The notes under the pieces are model-generated. The model was not told the origin of the DNA. It did not search any database and saw only the letters and a program-made list of their open reading frames with translations. From positions 124,001 through 188,000 of the forward strand of contig NZ_VFIO01000008.1 in assembly GCF_007858365.1 (NCBI RefSeq): a stretch of 64,000 bases of DNA, written 5' to 3'. A program made the translations under genes and the position numbers. Source of the DNA: Pseudomonas saxonica (lineage in GTDB: Bacteria > Pseudomonadota > Gammaproteobacteria > Pseudomonadales > Pseudomonadaceae). Positions 1 through 7,973 of this stretch are shown in pieces. Position 1 is the stretch's first letter. Each line of letters begins with the position of its first letter.

Positions 1-966
1 TTAAAAGCCCGTCCTGTGGTGATTACCCGTCAACCGATGGATTATGTGGGCTTGATTACCCTGATCATTGGCGTTGGCGCGCTGCAAATCGTGCTCGATA
101 AAGGCAATGATCTCGACTGGTTTGAATCCAACTTCATTTTGCTGGGCACGGCATTGTCGGTGGTGGCATTGGCGGCGTTTATCATTTGGGAAATGACCGA
201 CAAGCACCCCATTGTCAATTTGCGGCTGTTTGCTCACCGCAACTTTCGCATTGGCACCATTGTGCTGGTTTTGGGGTACGCCGGTTTCTTTGGTATCAAC
301 CTGATCTTGCCGCAATGGTTGCAGACTCAGATGGGCTACACCGCGACATGGGCCGGGTTGGCGGTGGCGCCGATTGGTATTTTGCCCGTGCTGATGTCAC
401 CTTTTGTGGGCAAGTACGCGCACAAATTCGATTTGCGTCTGCTGGCGGGGCTGGCATTTTTGGCGATCGGGCTCAGTTGCTTTATGCGTGCGGACTTCAC
501 CAGCGAGGTGGACTTCCAGCATATTGCGATGGTGCAACTCTTTATGGGGATTGGCGTGGCGCTATTCTTTATGCCGACGCTGAGTATTTTGATGTCGGAC
601 TTGCCGCCCCATCAAATCGCCGACGGTGCGGGGCTGGCCACGTTCTTGCGAACGTTGGGTGGTAGTTTTGCGGCGTCATTGACCACCTGGATCTGGATTC
701 GTCGGGCGGACCAGCATCATGCCTACCTGAGTGAAAGCATCAGTGCCTATGATCCGGTCACTCGGCATACGCTGGAGAGTCTGGGCGGCGCCAGTACACC
801 GGCCTATGCGCAGATGGACAAGATACTGACCAGTCAGGCCTATATGTTCTCCACCGTGGATTACTTCACCATGATGGGTTGGCTATTTATGGGATTGATT
901 TTGCTGGTATGGCTGGCCAAACCGCCGTTTGCTGCGAAGGCGGGGCCAGCGGCGAGCGGGCATTGA
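1..966 (+). CDS. EmrB-type MFS multidrug exporter, 3' part
   Basis: This is the C-terminal part of a 14-helix major facilitator exporter of the DHA2/EmrB type, an inner-membrane proton-driven drug efflux pump. The frame is open from the first base, so the start lies outside the window; about 321 residues remain of a family length near 510. Hydrophobic helices run through the whole fragment, with EmrB-like stretches such as GFFGINLILPQWLQTQMGYT and FMPTLSILMSDLPPHQ. EmrA-type adaptor genes usually lie upstream, but that DNA is not visible. The gene converges with lpxH across a large inverted repeat. Family assignment is firm; the substrate is unknown. Confidence 0.9.
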   Translation, partial: LKARPVVITRQPMDYVGLITLIIGVGALQIVLDKGNDLDWFESNFILLGTALSVVALAAFIIWEMTDKHPIVNLRLFAHRNFRIGTIVLVLGYAGFFGINLILPQWLQTQMGYTATWAGLAVAPIGILPVLMSPFVGKYAHKFDLRLLAGLAFLAIGLSCFMRADFTSEVDFQHIAMVQLFMGIGVALFFMPTLSILMSDLPPHQIADGAGLATFLRTLGGSFAASLTTWIWIRRADQHHAYLSESISAYDPVTRHTLESLGGASTPAYAQMDKILTSQAYMFSTVDYFTMMGWLFMGLILLVWLAKPPFAAKAGPAASGH

Positions 967-971
967 TGGGT

Positions 972-1083
972 CACCCTCACCCTAACCCTCTCCCAAAGGG
1001 AGAGGGGACTAAAGGCAAAAGCAGATTCGAGCAACGCCACCAATCTGCCCCCTCTCCCTCTGGGATAGGGTTGGGGTGAGGGG
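972..1083. repeat. Long imperfect inverted repeat between convergent genes
   Basis: Arms of about 33 bases (about 972-1008 and 1048-1083) are inverted copies with roughly four mismatches, rich in CCCTCACCC and CCCTCTCCC. Each arm also contains a small internal hairpin (CCTCTCCC/GGGAGAGG). It separates the exporter from lpxH and probably works as a bidirectional terminator. Similar dispersed CCCTCTCCC elements are common in gammaproteobacterial intergenic DNA. Confidence 0.85.
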
Positions 1084-1086
1084 CTT

Positions 1087-1833
1087 CTAGGCCGACGGCA
1101 ACATCAAAGGCGGCGCAAAATCAAACGGCGCCAATTGCATGCCGTGTTCATCCACTTGCAATGCCCAGCCTTGTTTGTCCCAGTCACCGAGCACTATTCG
1201 CTTGGCTGCCTGCTCGCCGATTTGCAACTTGTGAATCGCCGGGCGGTGGGTGTGGCCATGAATCAACGTGTGCACACCAAAGTGCGCCATGATTCGTGGC
1301 ACTTCTTCGGGCGTCACATCCACAATGTCATTGGCTTTCATGCGGGTCTGCGCGCGGCTCTCGCTGCGCAGCTTGCGGGCCAACTTATAGCGCGTGCTCA
1401 GCGGTAGATGGCGCAGCACCCACAGCGTCACAGGGTTGCGCAGGTAACGTCGCAGGCGCATGTAAGCTTCATCGCGGGTACACAAGCTGTCGCCGTGCAT
1501 CAGCAACACCGGCTCGCCATAGAAGTCGACCACGCTCGGGTCTTTGATCAGTGTGCAGCCAGCCGCTTTACAAAACGCCTGGCCAAGCAAGAAGTCGCGA
1601 TTACCGTGCATCAGATAAATCTGAGTGCCGCTGTCGCTTAATGATCGCAGCGCTTCACAGATTGAGCGCTGAAAGGGTGTCATCGCATCGTCGCCAATCC
1701 AGGCTTCGAAAAAATCGCCCAGAATGTACAGTGCCTGAGCCGAGCGCGCACGCCCGGCCAGGAAATCCAGAAACGCCCGGGTAATGTCCGGGCGCTCCTC
1801 TTCCAGATGCAAATCTGAAATCAGCAGTATCAC
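1087..1833 (-). CDS. lpxH: UDP-2,3-diacylglucosamine diphosphatase LpxH
   Basis: LpxH hydrolyses UDP-2,3-diacylglucosamine to lipid X, the fourth step of lipid A synthesis, at the inner membrane. The 248-residue protein has the calcineurin-like metallophosphatase motifs: DLH at 7-9, GD at 39-40, GNRD at 77-80, HGD at 113-115 and GHTH at 193-196. The start is a GTG whose bases overlap the ppiB stop codon (GTGA), which indicates translational coupling in a ppiB-lpxH operon. The length fits the family (about 240). Confidence 0.96.
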   Translation of the reverse strand: MILLISDLHLEEERPDITRAFLDFLAGRARSAQALYILGDFFEAWIGDDAMTPFQRSICEALRSLSDSGTQIYLMHGNRDFLLGQAFCKAAGCTLIKDPSVVDFYGEPVLLMHGDSLCTRDEAYMRLRRYLRNPVTLWVLRHLPLSTRYKLARKLRSESRAQTRMKANDIVDVTPEEVPRIMAHFGVHTLIHGHTHRPAIHKLQIGEQAAKRIVLGDWDKQGWALQVDEHGMQLAPFDFAPPLMLPSA

Positions 1834-2333
1834 TCAATGATCTCGGCTTTCTCGACGATCACATCTTCAACAGGCACGTCCTGATGGCCGGCTTTGGAGG
1901 TGGTTTGAACGCCTTTGATCTTGTCTACAACGTCCTGGCCTTCAACAACCTTGCCGAACACCGCGTAACCCCAGCCTTGAGTGTTTTTGCCGCTGTGGTT
2001 CAGGAAGCTGTTGTCAGCCACGTTGATGAAGAACTGGGCGGAAGCCGAATGCGGCTCCATGGTGCGCGCCATGGCAACGGTGTACTTGTCGTTCGACAGG
2101 CCGTTGTCTGCCTCGTTCTGGATGCTTGGGCGCTTGTCTTTTTTCTCTTTCATGCCAGGCTCGAAACCGCCGCCCTGAACCATGAAGTTGCCGATAACAC
2201 GGTGGAAAATGGTGTTTTCGTAGTGGCCGGCTTTCACGTATTCGATGAAGTTGGCAACGGTGATCGGTGCTTTTTCAGCGTTGAGTTCGATCACGATGTC
2301 GCCGTGATTAGTGGTCAATTTTACTTGGGTCAT
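1830..2333 (-). CDS. ppiB: Cytosolic peptidyl-prolyl cis-trans isomerase B (cyclophilin)
   Basis: This is a cyclophilin-type prolyl isomerase of 167 residues without a signal peptide, so a cytoplasmic folding helper. FHRVI at 43-47 carries the catalytic arginine (R45), and SASAQFFINV at 96-105 is the substrate-pocket strand. The ATG at 2333 gives the usual start (MTQVKLTTNHGD); an upstream in-frame codon would add 17 residues with no family match. It overlaps lpxH by four bases. The 270 bases upstream form the divergent control region with glnS. Confidence 0.95.
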   Translation of the reverse strand: MTQVKLTTNHGDIVIELNAEKAPITVANFIEYVKAGHYENTIFHRVIGNFMVQGGGFEPGMKEKKDKRPSIQNEADNGLSNDKYTVAMARTMEPHSASAQFFINVADNSFLNHSGKNTQGWGYAVFGKVVEGQDVVDKIKGVQTTSKAGHQDVPVEDVIVEKAEIIE

Positions 2334-2603
2334 GATCAATATCGCTCTATCAGGGAATTCGTAGGGTCTGGGGGATGCGCGCATCGGGTCCCGGACTGGC
2401 TGGGTAGATACAGCCGCGGGCGGAGTTTAGCGTGCTCGCAGTGCATTTCGATGGTGTTTTTGCCATATGGGGGTTAAAAGCCGGCATTTCAATCGCTTTG
2501 ATTGAGCACCTGCTCTGTCAGGGACTTGACAGCATCGGCTATGATAGGCGCTTTGATTTAGTCGGCCGACCCAGGCCGCGCACCTGTTACGTTCAAGGAT
2601 CCT

Positions 2604-4301
2604 ATGAGCAAGCCCACTGTCGACCCCACTCTGAATTCAAAGACTGGCCCTGCTGTCCCGGCTAACTTCCTGCGTCCAATCGTTCAGGCGGACCTAGACT
2701 CGGGTAAATGCACACAGATCGTGACCCGCTTTCCGCCGGAGCCAAACGGCTATCTGCACATCGGTCATGCCAAATCCATTTGTGTGAACTTTGGGCTGGC
2801 TCAAGAGTTCGGCGGCGTGACGCATTTGCGCTTTGACGACACCAACCCGGCAAAAGAAGATCAGGAATACATCGACGCCATCGAAAGCGACGTCAAGTGG
2901 CTGGGCTTCGAGTGGGCTGGCGAAGTGCGCTACGCGTCGCAATACTTCGATCAACTGCACGAGTGGGCGATTTACCTGATTAAAGAAGGTAAAGCCTATG
3001 TCTGCGACCTGACCCCGGAGCAAGCCAAGGAATACCGTGGCAGCTTGACCGAGCCTGGCAAAAACAGCCCGTTCCGTGACCGTAGTGTCGAAGAGAACCT
3101 GGATCTGTTCGCGCGCATGACGGCTGGTGAGTTTGAAGACGGTAAGCGTGTTTTGCGTGCCAAGATCGACATGGCGTCGCCTAACATGAACCTGCGCGAT
3201 CCGATCATGTACCGCATTCGTCATGCCCATCACCACCAGACCGGTGATAAATGGTGCATCTACCCGAACTATGACTTCACCCACGGTCAGTCGGATGCTA
3301 TCGAAGGCATTACGCATTCGATCTGCACCCTTGAATTCGAAAGTCACCGTCCTCTGTATGAATGGTTCCTCGAAAGCCTGCCGGTACCGTCGCGCCCGCG
3401 TCAGTACGAGTTCAGCCGTCTGAACCTCAACTACACCATCACCAGCAAGCGCAAGCTCAAGCAGCTGGTTGATGAAAAGCACGTCAACGGCTGGGATGAC
3501 CCGCGCATGTCGACGTTGTCGGGTTTCCGCCGTCGCGGTTACACGCCTAAATCGATTCGCAACTTCTGCGACATGGTCGGCACCAACCGTTCAGACGGCG
3601 TGGTGGACTTTGGCATGCTGGAATTCAGCATCCGTGACGACCTGGACCACAGCGCTCCCCGTGCAATGTGCGTATTGCGTCCATTGAAAGTCGTGATCAC
3701 CAACTATCCGGAAGGTCAGGTCGAGAACCTTGAGCTGCCTTGCCATCCAAAAGCAGACATGGGTGTGCGGGTATTGCCATTCGCCCGTGAAATCTACATC
3801 GACCGTGATGACTTCATGGAAGAGCCGCCAAAAGGCTACAAGCGCCTTGAGCCAGCGGGTGAAGTGCGTCTGCGTGGCAGCTACGTGATCCGGGCTGATG
3901 AAGCCATCAAAGATGCCGATGGCAACATTATCGAGCTGCGTTGCTCCTACGATCCTGAAACCCTGGGTAAAAATCCGGAAGGTCGCAAGGTCAAAGGGGT
4001 GGTGCATTGGGTGCCAGCTGCGGCCAGCGTCGAGTGCGAAGTGCGTTTGTATGACCGTCTGTTCCGCTCGGCTAATCCTGAAAAGGCTGAAGACGGCGCG
4101 GGTTTCCTCGAAAACATCAACCCTGACTCGTTGCAGGTGCTGACCGGTTGTCGTGCTGAGCCTTCGTTGGGTAATGCACAGCCGGAAGACCGCTTCCAGT
4201 TCGAGCGCGAAGGCTACTTCTGCGCCGACATCAAGGACTCGAAGCCCGGTCATCCGGTATTCAACCGTACCGTGACCCTGCGTGACTCCTGGGGCCAGTG
4301 A
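2604..4301 (+). CDS. glnS: Glutaminyl-tRNA synthetase
   Basis: GlnS charges tRNA-Gln with glutamine in the cytoplasm. It is a class I synthetase of 565 residues. The HIGH signature is at 52-55, after PPEPNGYL, and the KMSKS-equivalent loop is TSKR at 280-283, a common form in this enzyme. The C-terminal half is the beta-barrel anticodon-binding region. The start follows an AAGGA ribosome site about seven bases upstream. cysS begins 22 bases after the stop, so the two synthetase genes probably form one operon. Confidence 0.98.
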   Translation: MSKPTVDPTLNSKTGPAVPANFLRPIVQADLDSGKCTQIVTRFPPEPNGYLHIGHAKSICVNFGLAQEFGGVTHLRFDDTNPAKEDQEYIDAIESDVKWLGFEWAGEVRYASQYFDQLHEWAIYLIKEGKAYVCDLTPEQAKEYRGSLTEPGKNSPFRDRSVEENLDLFARMTAGEFEDGKRVLRAKIDMASPNMNLRDPIMYRIRHAHHHQTGDKWCIYPNYDFTHGQSDAIEGITHSICTLEFESHRPLYEWFLESLPVPSRPRQYEFSRLNLNYTITSKRKLKQLVDEKHVNGWDDPRMSTLSGFRRRGYTPKSIRNFCDMVGTNRSDGVVDFGMLEFSIRDDLDHSAPRAMCVLRPLKVVITNYPEGQVENLELPCHPKADMGVRVLPFAREIYIDRDDFMEEPPKGYKRLEPAGEVRLRGSYVIRADEAIKDADGNIIELRCSYDPETLGKNPEGRKVKGVVHWVPAAASVECEVRLYDRLFRSANPEKAEDGAGFLENINPDSLQVLTGCRAEPSLGNAQPEDRFQFEREGYFCADIKDSKPGHPVFNRTVTLRDSWGQ

Positions 4302-4323
4302 TCAAGTTTTAAAGGAAGCCGCC

Positions 4324-5706
4324 GTGCTAACGATTTACAACACGCTCACCAAGAGCAAAGAAGTTTTCAAGCCGCTGGATGGCAACAAGGTGCGTATGTA
4401 TGTGTGCGGCATGACCGTGTATGACTACTGCCACTTGGGCCACGGTCGCAGCATGGTTGCCTTTGATCTGGTGACCCGTTGGTTGCGCTTCAGTGGTTAC
4501 GATTTGACTTACGTGCGCAATATCACGGACATCGACGACAAGATCATCAATCGCGCTCGTGACAACGGTGAAGCGATTGAGGTGCTGACCGAGCGCATGA
4601 TCGCCGCGATGCATGAGGATGAGGCCCGACTCAATATCCGCAAGCCGGATATGGAGCCGCGTGCCACCGATCACATCCCCGGCATGCATGCCATGATCCA
4701 GACCCTGATCGACAAAGGCTATGCCTACGCGCCGGGTAACGGTGACGTGTATTACCGCGTCGCCAAGTTCGTGGGCTACGGCAAACTGTCGCGCAAAAAG
4801 ATCGAAGATCTGCGCATCGGCGCACGCATTGAAGTCGATGAGGCCAAGGAAGACCCGCTGGATTTCGTGCTGTGGAAGGGTGTCAAGCCAGGCGAGCCGA
4901 GCTGGGAGTCACCGTGGGGCCCGGGTCGTCCGGGTTGGCACATTGAGTGCTCGGTAATGTCCACCTGCTGCCTGGGTGAGACGTTCGATATTCATGGCGG
5001 GGGCAATGACCTTGAGTTCCCGCACCATGAGAACGAAATTGCCCAAAGCGAGGCGGCGACGGGTAAAACCTACGCCAATACCTGGATGCACGGCGGGATG
5101 ATTCGCATCAATGGCGAGAAGATGTCCAAGTCCTTGAACAACTTCTTCACTATTCGCGATGTGCTGGAGAAATATCATCCGGAAGTGGTGCGTTATCTTC
5201 TGGTGTCCAGCCACTATCGCAGCGCGATCAACTACTCCGAAGATAACCTCAAGGATGCGAAAGCGGCTCTTGAGCGGTTCTATCACGCCCTCAAAGGGTT
5301 GCCGAAAGCGGCCCCGGCGGGCGGCGAAGCGTTCGTTGAGCGTTTCACTCAAGTGATGAACGACGACTTCGGCACGCCGGAAGCGTGTGCCGTGCTGTTC
5401 GAAATGGTGCGTGAAATCAATCGTCTGCGTGACAGCGATGTGCAAGCAGCTGCCGGTTTGGCTGCGCGTCTCAAGGAGCTCGCTGATGTGCTGGGTATTT
5501 TGCAGCTTGAAGCCGATGATTTCTTGCAGGCGGGCGCTGAAGGCAAAGTGGATGCTGCTGAAGTCGAAAGATTGATCGCTGCGCGTTTGGCAGCCCGTGC
5601 TGGCAAGGATTGGGCCGAGTCAGACCGTATTCGTGATCAGCTCTCAGCAATGGGTGTGGTGCTTGAAGATGGTAAAGGTGGCACAACCTGGCGCTTGGCT
5701 GACTAG
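4324..5706 (+). CDS. cysS: Cysteinyl-tRNA synthetase
   Basis: CysS charges tRNA-Cys. The protein has 460 residues from a GTG start at 4324, chosen because it follows an AAGGAAG ribosome site and gives the family N-terminus (LTIYNTLTKSKEVF); the frame is open further upstream into the end of glnS. Visible motifs are the zinc ligand C28, HLGH at 37-40, KMSKS at 266-270, and the zinc region HIECS...HHENE. It lies 22 bases behind glnS and ends before a hairpin terminator. Confidence 0.97.
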   Translation: MLTIYNTLTKSKEVFKPLDGNKVRMYVCGMTVYDYCHLGHGRSMVAFDLVTRWLRFSGYDLTYVRNITDIDDKIINRARDNGEAIEVLTERMIAAMHEDEARLNIRKPDMEPRATDHIPGMHAMIQTLIDKGYAYAPGNGDVYYRVAKFVGYGKLSRKKIEDLRIGARIEVDEAKEDPLDFVLWKGVKPGEPSWESPWGPGRPGWHIECSVMSTCCLGETFDIHGGGNDLEFPHHENEIAQSEAATGKTYANTWMHGGMIRINGEKMSKSLNNFFTIRDVLEKYHPEVVRYLLVSSHYRSAINYSEDNLKDAKAALERFYHALKGLPKAAPAGGEAFVERFTQVMNDDFGTPEACAVLFEMVREINRLRDSDVQAAAGLAARLKELADVLGILQLEADDFLQAGAEGKVDAAEVERLIAARLAARAGKDWAESDRIRDQLSAMGVVLEDGKGGTTWRLAD

Positions 5707-5724
5707 GTTGTCTGTTGCGTGAAC

Positions 5725-5750
5725 AAAGGCCCGCCTCGTGCGGGCTTTTG
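5725..5750 (+). terminator. Rho-independent terminator after cysS
   Basis: A GC-rich stem (GGCCCGC with GCGGGC) is followed by TTTTG, directly downstream of the cysS stop. Confidence 0.8.
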
Positions 5751-5773
5751 TTTGTCCGGTAATGTTTGCACGC

Positions 5774-5804
5774 ATAAAAAAACGGCGCCCGTGGGCGCCG
5801 TTTT
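5774..5804. terminator. Bidirectional terminator between cysS and folD
   Basis: The perfect stem ACGGCGCCC/GGGCGCCGT is flanked by an A run on the left and a T run on the right, so it can stop folD transcripts on the minus strand as well as readthrough from cysS. Confidence 0.9.
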
Positions 5805-5822
5805 GTGTGCGGGCGTTACGCG

Positions 5823-6677
5823 TTAGTCGTGCAGTGTTTCGGCCGCGTACAGGGTGTTTTCCAGCAAGCAAGCGCGAGTCATCGGGCCTACGCCGCCTGG
5901 AACTGGCGTGATCCAGCCCGCGCGGGGCAGGGCGGTCTCGTAAACCACGTCGCCTACCAGCTTGCCGTCTGCCTGACGATTGATGCCGACATCAATCACG
6001 ATGGCGCCTTCTTTGATCCATTCGCCTTTAACCAGCCCCGGCTTGCCAGCGGCCACTACCACCAGATCGGCACGGCCAACGTGGCCAGCCAAGTCCTTGG
6101 TAAAGCGGTGGGTCACGGTCACGGTGCAGCCTGCCAGCAGTAGCTCCATGGCCATGGGGCGACCTACGATATTGGAGGCGCCAACAATGACCGCGTCCAT
6201 CCCGTACAAATCCTGACCGGTACTTTCCAGCAGCGCCATGATGCCTTTTGGCGTGCAGGGGCGTAGCAGCGGGATGCGTTGCGCAAGACGGCCAACGTTA
6301 TAGGGGTGGAAGCCGTCAACGTCTTTGTCCGGGCGGATGCGCTCCAGCAATTTGGAGGCGTCAAGATGCTCGGGCAGCGGCAATTGCAGCAAGATGCCGT
6401 CGATGTTCGCGTCTTCATTAAGACGGTCGATCAAGTCGGTCAGCGCTTGCTGTGTCGTGTCTGAAGGCAGGTCATAGGCTTGAGAGAGAAAGCCTACCTC
6501 TTCGCAGTCTTTACGCTTGTGCGAAACATAAACCTGGGAAGCAGGATCGCTGCCGACCAGAATCACTGCCAGGCCGGGCGTTCGCAGGCCTTGCTCGTGA
6601 CGCTCGGCAACACGTTTGGCAATCTGCTGGCGCAGGCTGGCGGCGATCGCTTTGCCGTCGATTAGTTGTGCAGTCAT
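5823..6677 (-). CDS. folD: Methylenetetrahydrofolate dehydrogenase/cyclohydrolase FolD
   Basis: FolD is a bifunctional cytoplasmic enzyme that oxidises 5,10-methylene-THF with NADP+ and hydrolyses the product to 10-formyl-THF, supplying one-carbon units. The 284-residue protein shows the active-site segment YVSHKRKDCEEVG, the QLPLPEHL signature and the C-terminal PVPGGVGPMT motif. It is a single gene, divergent from the tRNA cluster, with a terminator just beyond its stop. Length is standard. Confidence 0.97.
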   Translation of the reverse strand: MTAQLIDGKAIAASLRQQIAKRVAERHEQGLRTPGLAVILVGSDPASQVYVSHKRKDCEEVGFLSQAYDLPSDTTQQALTDLIDRLNEDANIDGILLQLPLPEHLDASKLLERIRPDKDVDGFHPYNVGRLAQRIPLLRPCTPKGIMALLESTGQDLYGMDAVIVGASNIVGRPMAMELLLAGCTVTVTHRFTKDLAGHVGRADLVVVAAGKPGLVKGEWIKEGAIVIDVGINRQADGKLVGDVVYETALPRAGWITPVPGGVGPMTRACLLENTLYAAETLHD

Positions 6678-6957
6678 TACGCGTGATTAACCATCGTAAA
6701 GGGTGGAAAAAGGACGAGCATTCTCGCATGCCGTGGCCTGAGGGCAAAGGCGCTTGGTCTGCTTATTCCCCTAACTCCTTTATATTTCTGAACTTTTTTT
6801 AAAAAAGAGTTGACGACCTACGGGGTCGTCTATAAGATTCGTCGCACTTGTCGGGCACAGCCTAGCACTGGTTATGAAAGTGGAGCGAAGTTGTTGTCCA
6901 GCTTGGTGATACTGAAAGCACTTAGTTTGTAGTCGTCACAGAGTACAGATTATTAAG
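6678..6957 (+). promoter_or_regulatory. tRNA cluster promoter region and leader
   Basis: The gene-free stretch between folD and the first tRNA holds a strong sigma-70 promoter: TTGACG at 6810-6815 and TAAGAT at 6833-6838, 17 bases apart. An AT-rich tract of T and A runs (about 6777-6808) resembles an UP element. The spacer is itself an inverted repeat (GACGACC/GGTCGTC). A GC-rich discriminator follows, as expected of growth-rate-controlled tRNA promoters. The remaining 110 bases are the 5' leader of the precursor. Confidence 0.7.
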
Positions 6958-7034
6958 GCGCCCGTAGCTCAGCTGGATAGAGCATCCGCCTTCTAAGCGG
7001 ATGGTCGCAGGTTCGAGTCCTGCCGGGTGCGCCA
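6958..7034 (+). tRNA. tRNA-Arg (anticodon TCT)
   Basis: This is a complete cloverleaf of 77 bases with encoded CCA. The acceptor stem GCGCCCG pairs with CGGGTGC, and the anticodon TCT is at 6992-6994 in the loop CTTCTAA. It is the first gene of the cluster. Confidence 0.97.
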
Positions 7035-7075
7035 TTAGGCAGCTTTGGCACAAGTAAAGTGGTACAGGCAATATG

Positions 7076-7151
7076 GTGGGCGTAGCTCAGTTGGTAGAGC
7101 ACGGGATTGTGACTCCCGTTGTCGAGGGTTCGATCCCCTTCGTCCACCCCA
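7076..7151 (+). tRNA. tRNA-His (anticodon GTG), copy 1
   Basis: This is a complete cloverleaf with CCA. The anticodon GTG is at 7109-7111. The G just before the acceptor stem (7075) pairs with C73, the usual extra G-1 of tRNA-His. It is identical to the copy at 7382. Confidence 0.97.
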
Positions 7152-7159
7152 TATTTAGA

Positions 7160-7195
7160 AGGCCGCCAGATTAATCATCTGGCGTCTTTGCTTCA
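7160..7195 (+). terminator. Hairpin between tRNA-His and tRNA-Leu
   Basis: GCCAGAT pairs with ATCTGGC and is followed by the weak T tract GTCTTTG. It is the partner of the stronger hairpin after the second tRNA-His, and here is probably a processing or leaky termination site, since tRNA-Leu follows. Confidence 0.5.
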
Positions 7196-7207
7196 AGTGT
7201 TTGAAAT

Positions 7208-7292
7208 GCGGATGTGGTGGAATTGGTAGACACACTGGATTTAGGTTCCAGCGCCGAAAGGTGTGAGAGTTCGAGTCTCTCCGTCCGCACCA
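7208..7292 (+). tRNA. tRNA-Leu (anticodon TAG)
   Basis: This is a complete class II tRNA of 85 bases with a long variable arm and CCA. The anticodon TAG is at 7242-7244 in the loop TTTAGGT, between the paired stems CTGGA and TCCAG. Confidence 0.97.
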
Positions 7293-7381
7293 AATATGGG
7301 TTTGTAGCGTTATTTACGTTACAGGTCCGCGGAATAGAGCCGCTATAGCGGCTTTGTTCTTTTAAAGATTCATGCAATATG

Positions 7382-7457
7382 GTGGGCGTAGCTCAGTTGG
7401 TAGAGCACGGGATTGTGACTCCCGTTGTCGAGGGTTCGATCCCCTTCGTCCACCCCA
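7382..7457 (+). tRNA. tRNA-His (anticodon GTG), copy 2
   Basis: It is identical in sequence to copy 1, including the flanking AATATG and CATATTTA, so it arose by local duplication. The anticodon is at 7415-7417. Confidence 0.97.
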
Positions 7458-7462
7458 TATTT

Positions 7463-7496
7463 AAAAAAACGCCAGATTAATAATCTGGCGTTTTTG
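7463..7496 (+). terminator. Strong terminator after second tRNA-His
   Basis: AACGCCAGATT pairs with AATCTGGCGTT and is followed by a T run. It is the improved counterpart of the hairpin at 7160 and probably ends the tRNA operon. Confidence 0.85.
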
Positions 7497-7513
7497 CATC
7501 AAAAATTTGAAAT

Positions 7514-7600
7514 GCAGATGCAGTGGGATGAGTTGCCGCACTGGATTTGGGTTTCAGCGTCTTGAAGAGTGAGCGCTCAAGCCTCCTCTGTCTGTTCTCC
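7514..7600 (+). pseudogene. Decayed tRNA-Leu duplicate
   Basis: The sequence lines up with the intact tRNA-Leu at 7208-7292: same left flank (TTGAAATGC), GCAGATG for GCGGATG, CACTGGATTTGGGTTTCAGCG for the anticodon arm, and a degraded T arm and 3' end without CCA. The anticodon position reads TGG instead of TAG, and both the acceptor and D stems are broken. It completes a duplicated His-hairpin-Leu unit. Confidence 0.8.
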
Positions 7601-7973
7601 CTCCAGTTACCGTCCCCTTGTTTAAGCAGGCGCACCACCCGAAAAGGGTGCGTTTTCGTCGGTCAGGTGTTTATCGGCCGCGCAGCGTCACTGTGTTGCA
7701 AGATAATGCGCGCCTTGGATCTTTTTCCTTTGTCGAAATAGCGACATTTTTTCCGGCTTCTATATAAGAGGGAAAAGGCTCTGAAGGGGGCTGTATAAAG
7801 ATTTTTGTGTATTGAGGTGTTTAAGCAAATCATTGCTTGCGCTTAATAATGTGCCAGCTGTTTCTGAGTATGAATGCGGTAGGGTGACTTCTTGAGTTTG
7901 ACCCACTAGAATGCATGCCCTTGATTATGGGGTCGGAAACGGCCGGCTAATGTCTGTGCAACGAGGAATATCC
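7601..7973 (+). other. Gene-free region upstream of tig
   Basis: This stretch of about 370 bases has no convincing gene. It holds a hairpin (CGCACC 7631-7636, GGTGCG 7647-7652) followed by TTTT, probably a backup terminator for the tRNA operon. It must also contain the tig promoter; an AT-rich segment around 7840-7850 is a candidate, but no clear -35/-10 pair was found. Confidence 0.5.

Noticed and set aside
7076..7457. Tandem tRNA repeats as a CRISPR or phage attachment site
   Set aside because: The repeats are full tRNA genes with normal folds, and no integrase or spacer-like units are nearby.
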